From contig OZ005707.1 in the NCBI GenBank assembly GCA_963930775.1, forward strand, positions 6,820,001 to 6,884,000: a DNA stretch of 64,000 nt. Direction: 5' to 3'. This DNA comes from Cliona cf. orientalis (taxonomy: Eukaryota; Porifera; Demospongiae; Clionaida; Clionaidae). The number at the start of each line of letters is the position of its first letter. Position 1 is the first letter of the stretch. The translations under genes and the position numbers were made by a program. Of the stretch, positions 1 through 15,000 are shown piece after piece. Under the pieces are notes generated by a model. It did no database searches. It had not been told where the DNA came from and was given only the letters and a program-made list of their open reading frames with translations.

Positions 1-3000
1 GAGACTCGGTGTACCCATCGATGAGAGTATAAAAGAGCAGATTTGGTGCTTCAGACTCAATGAAGGTGATCGCTGAGTAGTTAATGCTCGATACATTCAC
101 ACTCTCAGAGAATTCCAGAGTCAGTATGAGGCTATTCATATCGAGGTCAAAATATTCCAAGGTTGGGCTGGATACGTCTTTGGTGTAAGTTTCCACTTGG
201 ATTGGATCACTGGCAGTGATATTGACAACCATATTATCAGACATATCTGAGATGGCAAATGGCTCAACGATTAGGAAGGTGTCATTTTCATTGGTAGCTA
301 GCTCAGTGAGCACTTTGATTTCATTAAAATCCTCTCTGGTGAGCTGTATCTCAATCACTGGATCGTCAAGTGATTCGGTAAAACTGGAGCTGAGTTGGTA
401 GATCTGGTTTGTGGGTTGGTCTCCGCCAGCTAGCACAATTCCACTCACGTTCAGAGATGAACTATTGACAGTTTCAGAGAAGTACAAAGTGAGAATTCTG
501 GCATCGAGATCCAGGTCAAATGCATCGAGCGTGGGTGGAATGTCATCCGGTGTGAACGTGCTCACCTGCTGGGCCATGGACTGCTCAATCTCAACGATAT
601 CATTGCCGAAAACATCCTCCAGTAAGTCAAATGTGAGTCTGATGTAAGTGCTGTTCTCGTCCACAGCCAGCTCAGTTAGTCGCTTGATTTCGTTCAGATC
701 ATCCAAACCTAGCACAATTTCAATGATGTGGGAAGATGGACTGTTGAGATAGCTGGAGTTGGTGAGAGTGTAGTGGCTAAATGTGTTATTTCCTTCAACA
801 GTGTCCTGCAGTGTGATGGAGGAGATATTGAACTGAGATACATCAACAGTCTCAGAGAAACTAAGCGTTAAGATTTCTCTGGTCAGATCGATATCAAAAG
901 CATCGAGGACGGGAGGGGTCGTGTCTGGGGTATAGTTTGACACCAATAGAGCATTGATTCCATTGAGAACTGCCACTACTCCTTGATCACTCATATCAAG
1001 AATCGAATCTTCATCCAGCACCAACCAAGTGGTGTTTGGTGATAGAGCGATACGCCTTCTTTTAAGTTCGTTCAGGTCATCAAGAGTGATTTCAATCGAG
1101 GCCACGAGTCCATCTTCAAACATAGTCAGCATTCCTCCCATTAGCATATACTGGTTCATTTCTAGAGACACATTTGGGGCCCTCTGCAGTATGATACCAT
1201 CAAACATTGTGGTAGAAACATCCACTGTCTCTGGGAAACTCAAGATGAGCACGCCTGTGTCCATGTCGAGGTCAAAGCTAAGGACGATTGGTGGAGTGGT
1301 GTCATTAACATACGCTGAGGTCTGCAGAGCCTCAAATGGTTCAATCTCTGAGGCTTGATTTCCATTCATATCCTCAATGGCCAAAGGAGTGATGGAGAGG
1401 AAGGAAGTGAAACGGCTCGTAAATAGGATCTCGTCTCGTTTGATGGCGTTCAGATCATCGTCAGTGATGATTATTGTGATCTGGAGTCCATTTGAGCTGT
1501 TGGTGGAACCATCAGTGAGAGTGTAGAAGGTGATGGGTATATCTGTGAGGACTGTGCCATCCATTCCATCTCCACTTGCACTACCGCTGCCACTCATAGT
1601 AATATTGGAATCCACTGCCGTTCTATTTATCAGACTGTAGTTGCCCGAGGCCTCTACAGGAACTTGGGTTGAGTACAGAGTGAATGCAGTGTAGTCAATA
1701 CTACTAGCATTGACAGGTTCGTCAAAGTTAAGCACAAGCAGGCCCAAGTTCATATCAATGCTGAAAGAGACGAGCTCTGGACTGACAAGGTCTTCAACAT
1801 ATTCACCCACAGGAATAGTGTCCTCCTGCACATAGTTCACTGCTATAGCCATATCGTGTACAGCTGCAGACAGTATCTGGACGTATGTATCGTTTTCGGA
1901 AGTAGCCAGCTCTGTGTCGAGTTTGATTTCATGAAGATCATCTAGAGCCAGTAGTACTGTAATGATGGTGGAATTATCCATTGAAATTGCTCTGTAGTCT
2001 CTGAGGATGTGGTAAGTGGCTGTAGAGAAATTACCATCAGATTGGACAATAATATGACTAACATTGAAGCTATCGACATTCACAGTTTCATCAAACGTTA
2101 GTACTAGAAGTTCACTGGTGAGATCCAGTGTAAAAGAGAGAAGTACGGGGCCAGTAGTGTCCTCCACAAAGCTATCGGCAGCCAGAGATTCATTGGGGTA
2201 GAGAGGTTGCACAGGCAGTCCCACCATGTCATCAACAGCATCCTCAGTGATGGATATATACGTGCTGTTCGGGGCATTAGCAAGCTCATATATGGCCTTG
2301 ATTGCATTCAAGTCTGTGCTACCAATATACACAGTGATTATAGGGTCATCCGTGCTATTGGAGTAGGAGTAGAGTGGGGGGACACCGTCAAATAAAGTGT
2401 AGCTCTCGTTTGAGAGGAAAGAGTCCTGTGACTGAAGAGAAATGGCTGAGATATTGAGTGTTGTTGCATTCACTGTTTCAGAGAAGGATAGAATCAGTAC
2501 ACCAGTGTTCACGTCAAGACTGAAAGAGACCAAGGCGGGTCGAATCTGGTCTTGAATGAAGTTGGAAACTTGAAGTGCACTGTTTGAGGGAATCTGTACC
2601 ACTGCATTTTCATTCATATCATCGATAGCTGAGGAATTGATGGATAAGTAGGTATTGTTCCCTGATGTAGCAACCTCCGTTAGTCGCTTCAAATTGTTCA
2701 AATCGAACAGTCCAATGTCTACAATGATGTAGGTATTGTTGGGAGAAATGGATGAGCTACTCTCTGGAGTCAGTTGAAGAGTGAAGAGAGGACCTGAAGA
2801 TTCCTCAGCATGCTGTATGGTAATAGACTCCACATTTAGTGACTCCCTATTCACTGTCTCATTGAATCTAAGCACCAGCTCACTGGAGTTCAGATTGAGG
2901 TCAAACTCCTCAAGCTGTGGTGGATTGCGGTCAGCTACAAATACAGAAACTCCAAGAGCATCCTCTTCTGATATATTAACCACAGGATTCTCATTCATAT

Positions 3001-6000
3001 CATCAACAAGGGATGACGTAATGGTGATGTAAGTGCTGAAAGCATCCACGGCAAGAGTAAACTGTCTCTTGATCTCATTCAAGTCTGCTGGTGCCACCTG
3101 GACAATGATGATTGAGGAATCATTCGATTCAGTGAAGCTGGAGTTAGACAGCGTATGAGAAATTACTGAACTATTGCTAGAGTCTTGTAGAGTTATCTGA
3201 GTCACATCAAATGAATCAGACTCCACAGTTTCTGAGAAGAGAAGAGTTAGGACTCCCGTGTTTACATCTAGATTGAATGTTTGCAGGAGAGGAGGAACCA
3301 GATCTTCAACGAATACATCCACGGGTATTGCTAGAGAGAGCTCAACTGCTACCAATCCATTGCCACTCATATCAAAAACAGCACCAGCTCCAGCTGCTAG
3401 ATAGGTATTGTTCTCACTCGTGGCTAAGTACACAAGACGCTTGATGTTGTTCAAATCAGCAGTAGTCAATTCAACATCGAGTATGTGATAGTCACTAGGC
3501 TGAGAGAAACCTCCTGTCAGAGCATGACTCTGCAAAGAATCAACCAAACTGCTGTTAGAGAGGAAAGTGTAGAGGGAAATATCGTGAGTGATGGCTCGTA
3601 CAGTCTCAGAGAATGACAAGGTGAGAATCTCAGAAGAGAGATTGAGACTAAAGGACCTGAGCTCTGGTCTGATCACATCTCTGGTGAAGTTGAAAGCCTG
3701 TAGTGCACTGATAGGGAACACAGGAGTAAGAGCATTGCCGTTCATATCTTTAATGGCCAGGTCCGTGGCAGTGATATAAGTATCGTTGACAAAAGTAGCT
3801 ACTGAGGTGAGACGCTTGATTTCATTGAGATCATTCAAACCGAGAAATATGGTGACAACAGTGGAGTCATCGAGGGAATGAGTGCTGTCAGATAATTGTC
3901 TGAAGTCTGCACGTATCTCATCTCCCTGGATAGCAAACTCTGGTATGACCAGCGAAGAAGCATTGACAGTCTCATCAAAGGTGAGCACTACCTCCTCCAA
4001 TGTCAGATCAATGCTGAAGGAGACCAACTGAGGAGATGTCAGATCCTCGTAGAACCTCAGTGCTTGCTGGGCTGTGTCATTTTCAATAGACTCTACACTA
4101 TTTCCATTCATGTCCATAATCAGCCTCGAACTGAAAGCGATGAACGTATCATTTTCACTCGTTCCTAAATCACGTAACTCCTTGATCACATTGAGATTTT
4201 CCGTGGTGATATACACTGTGATAACCGTTGAGTCTTGCATAGAGGCAATGCCACCAGTCAGCTGCACAAATGAATCCCCAACTTCAGAAATGTTGAATGA
4301 GTTCAAAAGAATAATTTCTTCTTCCACAATGGTGTTGGCACGAACTGTTTCATCAAATGTTAGAGTGAGAGTTCCAAGATTCATGTTGAGTTCAAAGTCA
4401 ACCAGGAACGGTGCTGTTGTGTCCTCCGTGAAGTTGGATGCAAGAATGGCTTCGTGAGAGGTCGTTGGGATGATATTTCTTCCATAGTTGTCATCAAATC
4501 CTTCTCCCCTTAGTGAGACATAGACATTCCCCAGCATCGTTCCAAGGTTGTCATTCAGCTTGATGCGGTTGAGGTCTTCAGTAGAAATATTCACCGTTAT
4601 GAAATATCCATTCTCACTCTCAGTGAAGCTGGACAGACTCAGAGTGACAAAATCACTGTCAACAACCCGGGAGTTTTGAACAGTCAGGGCTCTTGGATAG
4701 AATGTCGACGCATTAATTATGTCATTGAATGTCAAATGAAGCAGTCCTTGGTCCATGTCAAGCGTTAGATCAATGAGCATGGCTGGAGTATCATCCTCGA
4801 TAAAGTCTGAAGCACGTATGGCCACATTCAGAGGTACAGCAACTAAGTCATTTCCATTCATGTCTTGGATTGTTCCTTCGATCACACTCAGCCATGTGTC
4901 TGCCTCACTAGTAGCTAGGTCATCAGAGAGCTTCAAGTAACGGATGTCAGGCTGGACTAGATACCCAGAGAGGATCATAGTGCCATTCATGTCAGTGTCT
5001 TCTGTATTCTCTCCTCCCGTCAGATTTCTGAGGTCTGTTGGAGTGAAAGAAGGCTCTGATAGTAGTGTTAATCCAGTATACATCACACTGGATACACGGA
5101 CTGGTTCATTGAAAGTCAATGTTATGACATCATCGACTAGATTGATGGAGAAAGAGATTACCATTGGAGGCACTCGGTCTGAAACTAGGGTACCAGGAGT
5201 AATAGGCAAAGCAGAGGGAGTATCGATAGCTATGACTTGGTTTGGATTTCGACGAACAGCGTCTGCAATCAAGTTCTCAGTGATTGATATATAGGTGTTG
5301 AAATCAGTGGTCCCAATGTCATCCAGCGCTCTGATTCGGTTCGTATCGACAGGAAGGAGGTCTACAACAATTACTAGTCCATCACTGCTGCTGGTGCTTC
5401 CCCCAGTGAGTTGGATCATAATGGCATCGTCAGATCGACCATTGAGGAAAGTGATAGCAGAGGCGTCCAGAGTTGAGGCCGAGACTGTCTCACTGAATGT
5501 GAGTATAGCTGTGTTGTTGTTAAGATTGAGCTCAAATGCCAGTAGAGTGGGCCTACCGACATCGTCGATGAACGTGGCAGCATCCCTTGCATCTGTTGGA
5601 GGTACTACGATTGCAACGTTTTCTGCCATGTCCCTGGCAAATCCTTCACTCAGAGATATCCAGCAGTTGTTAAGATCCGAGCACAGACCTCTCTGTCTCT
5701 GTATCTCAAACCAGTCTTCATCGGTCAGTATGATGGTCACATTAGTACTATCCTGAGGGATGACAGTCCCACCCATCAGCGTGTAAGACATCTGAGGATT
5801 TCTATAGAACGACTGCAGTGTAAGCTTAGTGACGTCCACAGTAGCAGCGTTGATTGTCTCATTGAATGTAAGAGTGACAGTTCTGCTGTCCAGGTTGAAA
5901 AGTGTGAATTCCACGAGAGCAGGTGCATTTGTATCGATGATGTAATCTGTTGATGAGAACCCACAGTCCTCGAAGGTGGTAGGATCGATGGGGATGTTAT

Positions 6001-9000
6001 TCTGATCTCTCAGCGGTTCACCAGCCAAAGAGAGGCAGCAATCTTGACCACTGTTGTTAAAGAAACACAACGGAAGCCTCTTGATCTCGTTGAGATCTTG
6101 AGGAGTGAGCGTGCAAGTGAAGGTAGTCCTCAATACATCAACGCACTCTCCTCCGGTCAACGAATAGCTGTATGCTGGTATATTGCAAACTGGCTCTGGA
6201 GCTACGACCAGCCCACTTCCTCCACTCATCATCATGGCACTCCCGCTACCACTGCTGATCATGCTCCTAGCCCCACTGCCATCACCACTCAAAATGACCA
6301 TCCCACTACCACTTCCTGCAGGCTGTAGGCCACTACCACTCACTGCTGGTAATACAGTGTTGTCTACACTGCTACCACTACCTGCGATCGCAGGACTGCC
6401 TATGCCACTCCCACCACTGCCACCACTGGAGTCAAATTCACAGTTATAGCAGCAGTCCTGGACGATGATATCCATCGGTCTGAGAGTGGAGATGTTGACA
6501 GCTTCGGTGAAGTTGAGACGAAGCACACCACTGTCGAGGTCAACAACGAAGGAGATTAGTTCAGGAGCAACCATATCTGCTCTAAAGCCACCTTCTCTCA
6601 CTTGCAGCGCTTGCCCATCCTCAATGCTAATGATGTCATTACCATTCATGTCATCAACTAAATTAGATGTGTGTACAATGAAGGTGTTTTCACGCGTAGT
6701 AGCCACTTGCTCTAGTTGCTTGAGGGTGTTCAGATCTGCAAAAGACAATCGAAGCTCGATCTCAGTAGAGTCACGGAACTCCCAAGAGCCTCCAGTGAGG
6801 GTGTAGCGATCAAGAGACCCTGCAAATCGATCAGCTTGGACCGTTAAATCTCGTGGAGAGAAGGTAGATGCACGTACTGTCTCTGAGAAAGTCAGGGTGA
6901 GATTTCCATTGGTGATATCCAGTGAGAATGCAACAATCTGAGGTCTAGTTGTATCCGGAGTGAATGACCTCGTTCTCTGAGCAGACATATCAGGAATAGC
7001 CACTACTTGGTTACCATTCATATCTACAATGGTCGACTCTGAGAGAGTCAAGAAAGTGTTGAATGAAGAAGTAGCTATTGAAGTAATCCTCTTGATATTA
7101 TTCAAATCCTCAGCAGAGAGCTCAACAACGATGGTGGTTGTATTACTGCTTGAAGTATAGCTGGACAAAAGCTGGTACTGGACAGAAGCTGTTGTATTGT
7201 CTTGCAAACTGATTTGGGTGACATCTAAACTCTCCGAGTTCACAGTTTCATTAAAAGTCAGAATAAGTTGTCCTGAGCCATCCAGATCCAGGCTGTACCC
7301 AGCAAGGCGAGGTCTGAGGATATCTTCATAGAAAAATCTGACTTGGAGAGCCTCTTCAATAGGTATTGGTTCAACAAGCAGCCCTGACATGTCTGCTAGA
7401 GCTGCACGTGTGATACTGATATAGGTGTTATTAGCATCTGTAGCCAAGTCAAATAGCTGCTTGATCCTATTCACGTCAGGTGTTAGAAGTGTAACCTCTA
7501 CAACTGCAGAATCCAGAGAGCGTATTGACCCACCAGTCAGCCTATATGAACTCTGAGCAACTCCAGTCAAAGATGGACCATCTACCAGAGTAAATTCTGT
7601 CAAGTCAAAGGTAGATAAATCAACCGTCTCTGAGAAATAGAATATTAAGACCTCAGTGTTTAGATCGAAATCAAAGAAGTCTAGCTCAGGTGATATTTCA
7701 TCTGGAGCGACTAGTGCAGCTTGTAAGCCCCTTGTTGAAGGAATAGTGACCACCCTATTGCCCACCATGTCTGATATGAACTGTGGGGGGTAGCTGATGA
7801 AAGTATTACCAATGTCTGTACCAAGTTCAGGACGCTGCTTGATAGCATTAAGATCATCTATGCTCAAATTTATGATGAATTCTGGTCCATTGACATTGAA
7901 TGACACACTTGAGCTAGTCAGAGAGTAGAAGTTGAAGCTGTCGACGTCCCGATTGATTCTCAAGCTGTTTTGAAGTGTGAGTTCAATCTGATTTAGTGTA
8001 TCTTCCACGTTAACTGTCTCAGTGAAACTAAAACTGATCTCCCCAGAGGTGAGATTGAGAGAGTAACTTACCAATCGTGGAGAAGTAGTGTCTGGTGTGT
8101 AGTCACGGACAGCAACGGCATTTAGTCCATTGATGTGTTCTTCAACCAACTGCATGTTCATATCAGCGATGAGAGTACTTGGAAAAACTAGCCAAGTTGT
8201 AGCTTTTTCATTGGCAATGGTTCTAGCCTTGATTTCATTCAGATCATCATTTGTGATTTGTATATATACTCTGGTATCGTCAATATCTGATAGAAGACTG
8301 CCACCAGTCAATGAGTAATTGTATCTCTCAACCATTACACTAGAGAAGCGCTGAAGAGTGATGTCGGTGAACTGAAGTGAGGAGACATTCACAGTCTCTG
8401 AAAAAGTCAGAACAAGCTGACCATTGTCCATGTCCAGACCGTAGCTCTCAAGCACGGGCATAGTGGTATCATTCCTGAACATATTAGCTTGTCTTGCATT
8501 TCCATCCTCTATGACAGCAATGGAATTCCCAGCCATGTCTCGGATGAAAAACTCATCAATCCTCAGATAAGCCGTGTCGATGCTTGTGTAGAGCATATCA
8601 CTTCTCTTTAGCTCATTCAAGTCGTCTTCAGTCAGCTGCACAAGAATAGAGAGGCCATCAGTGCTGGGGGAGAATCCACCAGTCAGTCGCAGCTGCTGTT
8701 GCATGTGTGTGAACTGTTCATCAGCTTGGAGCACAAGACCGGTGGGGTCAAAGGTGGACCTATCTACAGGTTCATCAAAGTTTAGAACGATGGTACCAGC
8801 ATTGATGTCAACTGCAAATGAGGTGAGCTGGGGGGAGGTTGTATCAAAGCCGTACACATCAGCCAGCTGAGTGAACTCCATGCTTGGATTTGCTGACAGT
8901 GCATTATCGTAGAAGGCTCCTAGTCTGATAGTGAGGTAGGTGTTATTTGGATTGCTGGCTAGGTCTCGACGAAGCTTTATCTCATGAAGGTCTGTATCGG

Positions 9001-12000
9001 TGAGTTGAATAGTGAGAATTGGGCCATCAATTTCTGTGATGCTCTCTACACCAGTCAGTGTATAAGTTGTTATGGTGACCACATCAGCCCCTAGGTCCTG
9101 TCCCATTCCAGATCCAGACCCACTTCCACTTCCGCTTCCAGCTGAAATTCGCATTCCAGAGAAAACTCCAGAACCAGATCCGCTGGTTACATCTGGAACA
9201 TCTGACTGCAAGATCAGGAATGAAATATTGAGAGTACTAATGTCCACAGTTTCATCAAACGTGAGAATAAGCAACTCGGATGTCAGATTGAGAGTATATG
9301 AGAGAAGTACAGGACCTACTACGTCAGGAAAATATGTATCAACTTGCAAAGTCATTCCATTGGGACGAGCAATGATGTTATTTTGAGACATATCCCTCAC
9401 AAATGTTTCAGGGAACTGAATGTATGTGGTGTTTCGGTTTTGTGCCAGCTGTACGATTCTCTTAATGGCGTTGAGATCTTCGGACCCAATGGTGATGAGA
9501 ATGGTGTGAGAATCGGCCAAAGGGGTGGAGCTAAGCAAAGGGCCCGCCCCCATGTTGAGAGTGTAGGAGTAGTTGCTGTCTTGGACAAACTCTTCAGGCT
9601 GTAGGGTGATTTCGCTAATATTGAGGCTGAGTATATCGATAGTTTCTGAAAAATTCAGCAGTAGTGTGCCAGTATTGAGGTCCAGCTCATAGGCAAGCAG
9701 CTCTGGTCTGATACTATCATCAGTGAATACACTGACCTGTGAAGCATTAGACATAGGGATCTCACTTACTAAGTTATCATTCATATCCACCACAGCATCT
9801 GGTGTTAGAGAGATAAACGAAGTAGCATCATCGACAGCCAATCCCCGGATTCTCTTCAGCTCATTAAGATCATCCAATCCTATGATAATCTCCACGATAT
9901 CATCATTAGAAGTGTTGGTGAAACTGCTTTGAGGCGAAAAGGTGAAGGTTCGATTCTCTCCAGTGACATTTGCAGCATACTGCAGTGTGATTTGACTCAC
10001 ATCGAGTGAAGACGTGTTCACAGTTTCTGAAAAGAAGAGTGTTAGTATTTCCGAGGTTAGGTTGAGTTCAAAAGCCAATAGTTCAGGTGGAGTTATATCT
10101 TCAGTATACACACTGACAGGTAGAGCCTCACAGAAGCCATTTTCAGAGGAGCAAAGCCGAGCAGATACATTGTTGGAATTCATGTCATCAACGAGTTCCA
10201 AGGAGAAAGAGATGAAGGTAGTTACGTTGCTAATGGCAAGCTCTGTCAGTCGTTTGATTTCATTGCTGTCCTCCAGTGTCAGATTGATCGTAACAAATGT
10301 TGAATTCTCCATCGAAAAATTTCCACCTGAGAGACTCAGTGCTGTGAAAATAGGTAGAGAAGCATTGCTATGGCTGACCAGGGTGACCTCTTCAACAATA
10401 AATGTTGTAATATCAATCGTCTCAGAGAATGTTAAGAAGAGTTGGCTGGTGTCAAGATCAAGATCAAATGAGGCAAGTGTGGGATCAGTCGTATCTGGAG
10501 TGAAGACTGTAACCTTCAGAGGATCAGAGGCAACAATTCCTACTACCTCATTCATCACCACATCCAGTATTCCACCTTGCTCCAGCACTAGATATGTAGT
10601 ATTTGGGGAGGTTGCTACGTTATAGAGCCTCCTTATCTCATCTGAGTCTTGTTTCGTAAAAATTAAGTCGATGATGAACGAATCAAACTCACTTGAATTA
10701 CCTCCTGTGAGTGTGTACACACCAAACTCATCCGTGCTGTTGGGAGCACTAATGAGAGTGATGGAGGTATAATCAATAGAACTGGCATTGACAGTCTCTG
10801 TGAATGTTAGTGATAGCAGATCAGCATCCATGTCTAAGTCAAATGAGTCTAGCTCAGGATCAGTAATGTCTTCAATGAATGTATCAACTTGTAGAGCAAA
10901 GCTTGTGTTTCTCTCGATGATCTGGTTGGAGTTCATATCACGGACGAGATCAGGAGTGAAAGAGAGATAGGAATTGTTCACCGAGGTGGCAATCTCTAAA
11001 ATTCTCTTAATCTCATCCAGGTCCTCCCTTGTGATCCAGATATAGATTACCAATGCATCATCCATGGAGTGGTTCCCTCCAGTCAGAGTGTGACCAATGG
11101 TTGAATTCATGGCTGATTGGATCCTAAGCTGCGTCACGTCAAGGGTAGAAGCATCCATGGTTTCAGGGAAATAGAGGGTTATGTTGCCACCATCCATGTT
11201 TAGATCCCAAGAGACTAGGTACGGTCGAGTAGTGTCAGAAATGAAGACAGCTGCTCTCTTGGCATCAGTGGTAGGTATGGGAACTATGCTGTTTCTGTTC
11301 ATATCTAGCAAAATGGTGTCTGGGAAGGTGATATACGTTGTGTTTTGTGATATAGCTAGGCCATAGATTCGCTTGATCTCATCAAAGTCTTCATTGGAGA
11401 AGGTGACGTTGATGGTTGTTGCATCGATATTCTCCGTGTGTGAGCCTCCGGTGAGAGTAAAGTGAAGTACGGATGGATCATACTCATAGCCTATAACAAC
11501 CTCCCTCTCTGTGACTGTGTCATTCATTCCTGAGCCCGAGCCAGTGGTAGCATTATCAAATGAGTCATTACCCACTGGCACAAGCTGAGTGATTTCCAAT
11601 AGTGTGGTATTCATCACATTCTGGAAGGTGACTTGAGTTCTGTTAAATGTATTTGCCTTCACTGTCTCATTGAAGGTCAAGAATAGCACACCAATATCCA
11701 TATCCAGGGTATAGGTGACCAAATATGGTGGATTTGTGTCCTCTGTGAACATTCTCACTTGCAAAGCCCGTTCCTCTCCTGGATTAACGAATGGACCAGG
11801 AATTGACAAGATATTCAGACCTCTCTCATCTGAGATAAAGAACTCCGTATGAGTGATGAAAGTCTTATTTTCATTCACTGCTAGTCCCTCGTTCCTCTTT
11901 ATCTCATTCAAATCATCAAAAGAGAACTGCAGCACTGTGAAGTAGTCATCAGGAGTGTCAGTAGATCCTCCAGTGAGACTGTACCTGTTGCTAGTCAGTG

Positions 12001-15000
12001 GATTGGACTGATTATGTAGTGTCAATTCAGGATACACGATACTAGTCTGGTCCACAACATCATCATAGTATATCGTCAGTGTACCCTCATCCAAATCAAT
12101 GTCATAGAACAAAATTCTCGGTTCAAGACTGTCTCTGATGAGCTGTGTGACTATGATAGCCTCTTCAGGAGGAATTTGCACCAAAAGATTTCCTGACGTA
12201 TCCAGTACCGTTCCCTCAACTATAGATAAAAAGGTATCGATGGGGAATAGATTTCCAGGTGGTCGAGGCACCTGGGTGCTAGCTAGGCGATCGGTGAGCT
12301 TGATTGAACGCATATCTGCTGCAGTGACTGTGATAACGAGAATAGATTTATTGATGAAGCCGTACTCTGCTTCACCTCCAGTCAGAGTGAAGATGGGTAC
12401 ATCAGGAATGGAGGCATTTGATGCACCCTGAAGAGTGATGTTGGTGAATATGGTGCTGTTGATTCGAACTGGCTCATCAAACGTGAGGTAGAGGAAGTCA
12501 TTCTGAAGATCAAATCTGAATGACTGGAGCATAGGAGGGGTGACATCTGGTTCATACTCCCAAGGTTGGAGAGCATCGTCTTCTGGTATGGGAGCCACTG
12601 GATTACTGTTCATGTCCTGGATAGTTGTGCTCATTATAGATATGTATGTATCATTTAACTCTGTGGCCAGCTCTTCCATGTATCTGAGGGCTATAGCATC
12701 CTCAAACGAGAGTTCAAAGTGCAGATAGAGCCAGTCTACAGTTGAGATTCGAGTCCCACCAGTGAGAGTGTAAGACTCTGTAGCCTCTGAAACATTGGGA
12801 TGGTTCTGGAAGGTGATGCCTGTTGGGTTGAAAGTTTCGACATTGATAGTTTCATCGAATGTGAGAGTGATATTGTTGGAGTCGAGATGAATAGAGAAAT
12901 TGATGAGTCTTGGAGCTATCATATCGTCAATGACAGTAGCATAAAGGTTGCTGGCTCCATCTGTAGTCTCGTTCACAACAACATTTGGATTCATAGCCAT
13001 ATCGAGCACTAGGTCTGAGGATACGCCTATGTAGCAATTCGGTGGCGACACATCAGTACAGAGAATGGTGTTCTGCTTGATTCTGTTCAAGTCAAAGGTG
13101 GTCGGTTTGAAGGAGACAATTGTACTATCTTCATCAGTAATCAATGAGTCAGGACCCGTGAGCTGTATACCTGCTGAATTTGCATCCGTGAAGAACGATT
13201 TTAGGAATACCTCGACAGTAGAGAAAGTAGATACATTCACAGTCTCGTCAAAACGGATTGTCAAGGTTTCATTTGTGAGATCGAATAGGATAAATTCGAC
13301 TAGTATTGGCCGAGTGTCGTCTGGAATGTACAGATCTACTTGCTGTGAGCTATTGGCATCTCTTTCTCTCACAAGATTCCCATTCATGTCTTGAATGGAT
13401 ATATTGCTGTATGCAAGGAAGCAGTCTGCCTCCCTTAGGCGATCAGTACAAATAGATTTTCGCTTGACTTCATTCAGATCATCAATGGAGAACCTGACAA
13501 TGATCGATGTACTGTTGGGGCTTCGTGAAAACCCTCCAGTCAGCTCTTGCATGTCAAGGATGGCAGTTGTATTATCTTGGAGGATGAACTCCATCACCAT
13601 CAGTGAGTTTCTGTTGACCGTCTCATCATAAGTGAGGTTCATCACTCCTGTGTTGAGATCCATCACCCAGTACACTAGCACTGGTCTGGTGGTGTCTTCA
13701 GTAAAGTTAGCAACTCTCTGACCATTTCCGTTCTCAATTGACACGATGGGATTGCCATTCATATCTCTGATCAGTCCCCTAGGGAAAGTGATGTAGGTAT
13801 TGTTCTCACTGGTGGCCACAAGATAGCGAAATTTGATCTGGTTCAGATCATCGATAGCAAAGTTGAGTTCAATGACAGTGGAGTTGGTCATAGACCACTC
13901 CCCACGACCAGCTGGGTTGAAGAATAAAAATTCGTCAGTCTCATCCACTGTCCTGTCTAGCTGCAGCCTGATCGCTCCTTGATTAAAGGAATCAGAATTT
14001 ATAGTTTCAGAGAATGAGAGGGTGATCGTACCAGCATTCACATCCAGGTCAAATGATTCTAGCTCAGGGGGAGTTGTATCTTGAGTGAAAATTTGCACTT
14101 GCCTTGCTGTTGTATTGGATATTGGCACCACCTCATTTCCAAACATGTCCACTATCAGACTAGAGGTGAATGAAATGTAAGTATCCAGTCTCCCAGTTGC
14201 TAAGAAATAGTCAAATTTGATGAAGTCCAGATCATACTTTGTGATGTTGACTACTACCACTGAGTTATTTTCAGTCTGAGTAAAACCTCCAGTTAGCTGG
14301 TAACTTGTACCGATGGTGGTGCCATCCTGCAGTACTATCTCCTCAGGCATGAGGCTAAGAGTGTTGACAGTCTCAGAGAAGTAGAGAGTCAGAGTAGAAT
14401 CATCCAGGTTGAGGTCGAATTCCTCAAGGATAGGTGAGATCATATCAGCAGTGAAGTTTCTAACAGAAAGAGCTTCAATGGGAGAAATACTCAGGACAGA
14501 ATTTCCATTCATGTCACGAATTGTCTGGTTGAATATGAACAGCATAGTGTTATTTTCATCCGTTGCCAACGTTATGAGCTGCTTTATGATGTTCAGATCG
14601 AATCTCATCAGGTTGACGACCACCACAGGCTCATTCCCATGCCCTACAGAGCCATTGGTTAGTGTGTAGTTCTCTCCCGTCTCAAGATTGAGGAATGTGA
14701 TTCCAGCCACATTGAAGGTTGCCACGTCAACAGTCTCAGAAAAGTAGAGAGTTAGTGTCTCTCCAGTCAAATCAAGGTCAAATCCATTCAGTGTTGGTCT
14801 GGCTGAATCTTCCGTGAATATATCGACCTGCAAATCATTGACAGGACTAACCATATTGCTCACAATCGCCATATCTTCAATAGTGAACCTTGTGAGAGAG
14901 ATGTAGGTATTGTTCATGCTTGTAGCTAGGCCAAGTTCACGTTTGATGTTGTTGCGATCGAACTCACTAAGATATATGACGATGCTTGGGCCATTCGGGG

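Larger units (their letters stand above)
1..6575 (-). repeat. Super-unit 5 of the minus gene (about 16 domains visible, continues beyond window)
   Basis: It opens with the cysteine pair (loops 6035-6067 and 5663-5683); the first of these domains carries the largest Ser-Gly insertion. The third domain after the pair has E-S-E-N-G-Y and D-N-Y-G-R-N-I-I-P (about 4.45-4.65 kb). The T-T-W-L variant with N-G-I-N-A is at about 1.0 kb. The array is still in full rhythm at the window edge. Confidence 0.75.
6575..13700 (-). repeat. Super-unit 4 of the minus gene (18 domains, about 7.1 kb)
   Basis: It opens with the cysteine pair (loops 13421-13450 and 13034-13060). The third domain after the pair has T-P-D-D-Y and S-D-E-R-G-L-N-I-L-S-I (about 11.8-12.0 kb). 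The T-T-W-L variant with N-G-L-N-A is at about 8.1-8.2 kb. Two Ser-Gly insertions (about 11.53 and 9.1 kb) account for part of the extra length. Confidence 0.75.

Noticed and set aside
6183..6449. Leu-Pro-rich plus-strand ORF
   Set aside because: It is the antisense reading of the Ser-Gly insertion (AGT/GGT-type codons read backwards give P-L-P-L) and is not a gene.
6085..6730. Possible frameshift or intron where one domain interval reaches 645 bp
   Set aside because: The extra sequence reads in frame as a Ser-Gly insertion between normal flanking strands, with no splice sites needed.
10014..10625. 203-codon plus-strand ORF opposite the minus giant gene
   Set aside because: It has the same phase as dozens of other antisense ORFs across 1-43 kb, all explained by the sense frame. 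No start signal or conserved motif was seen.
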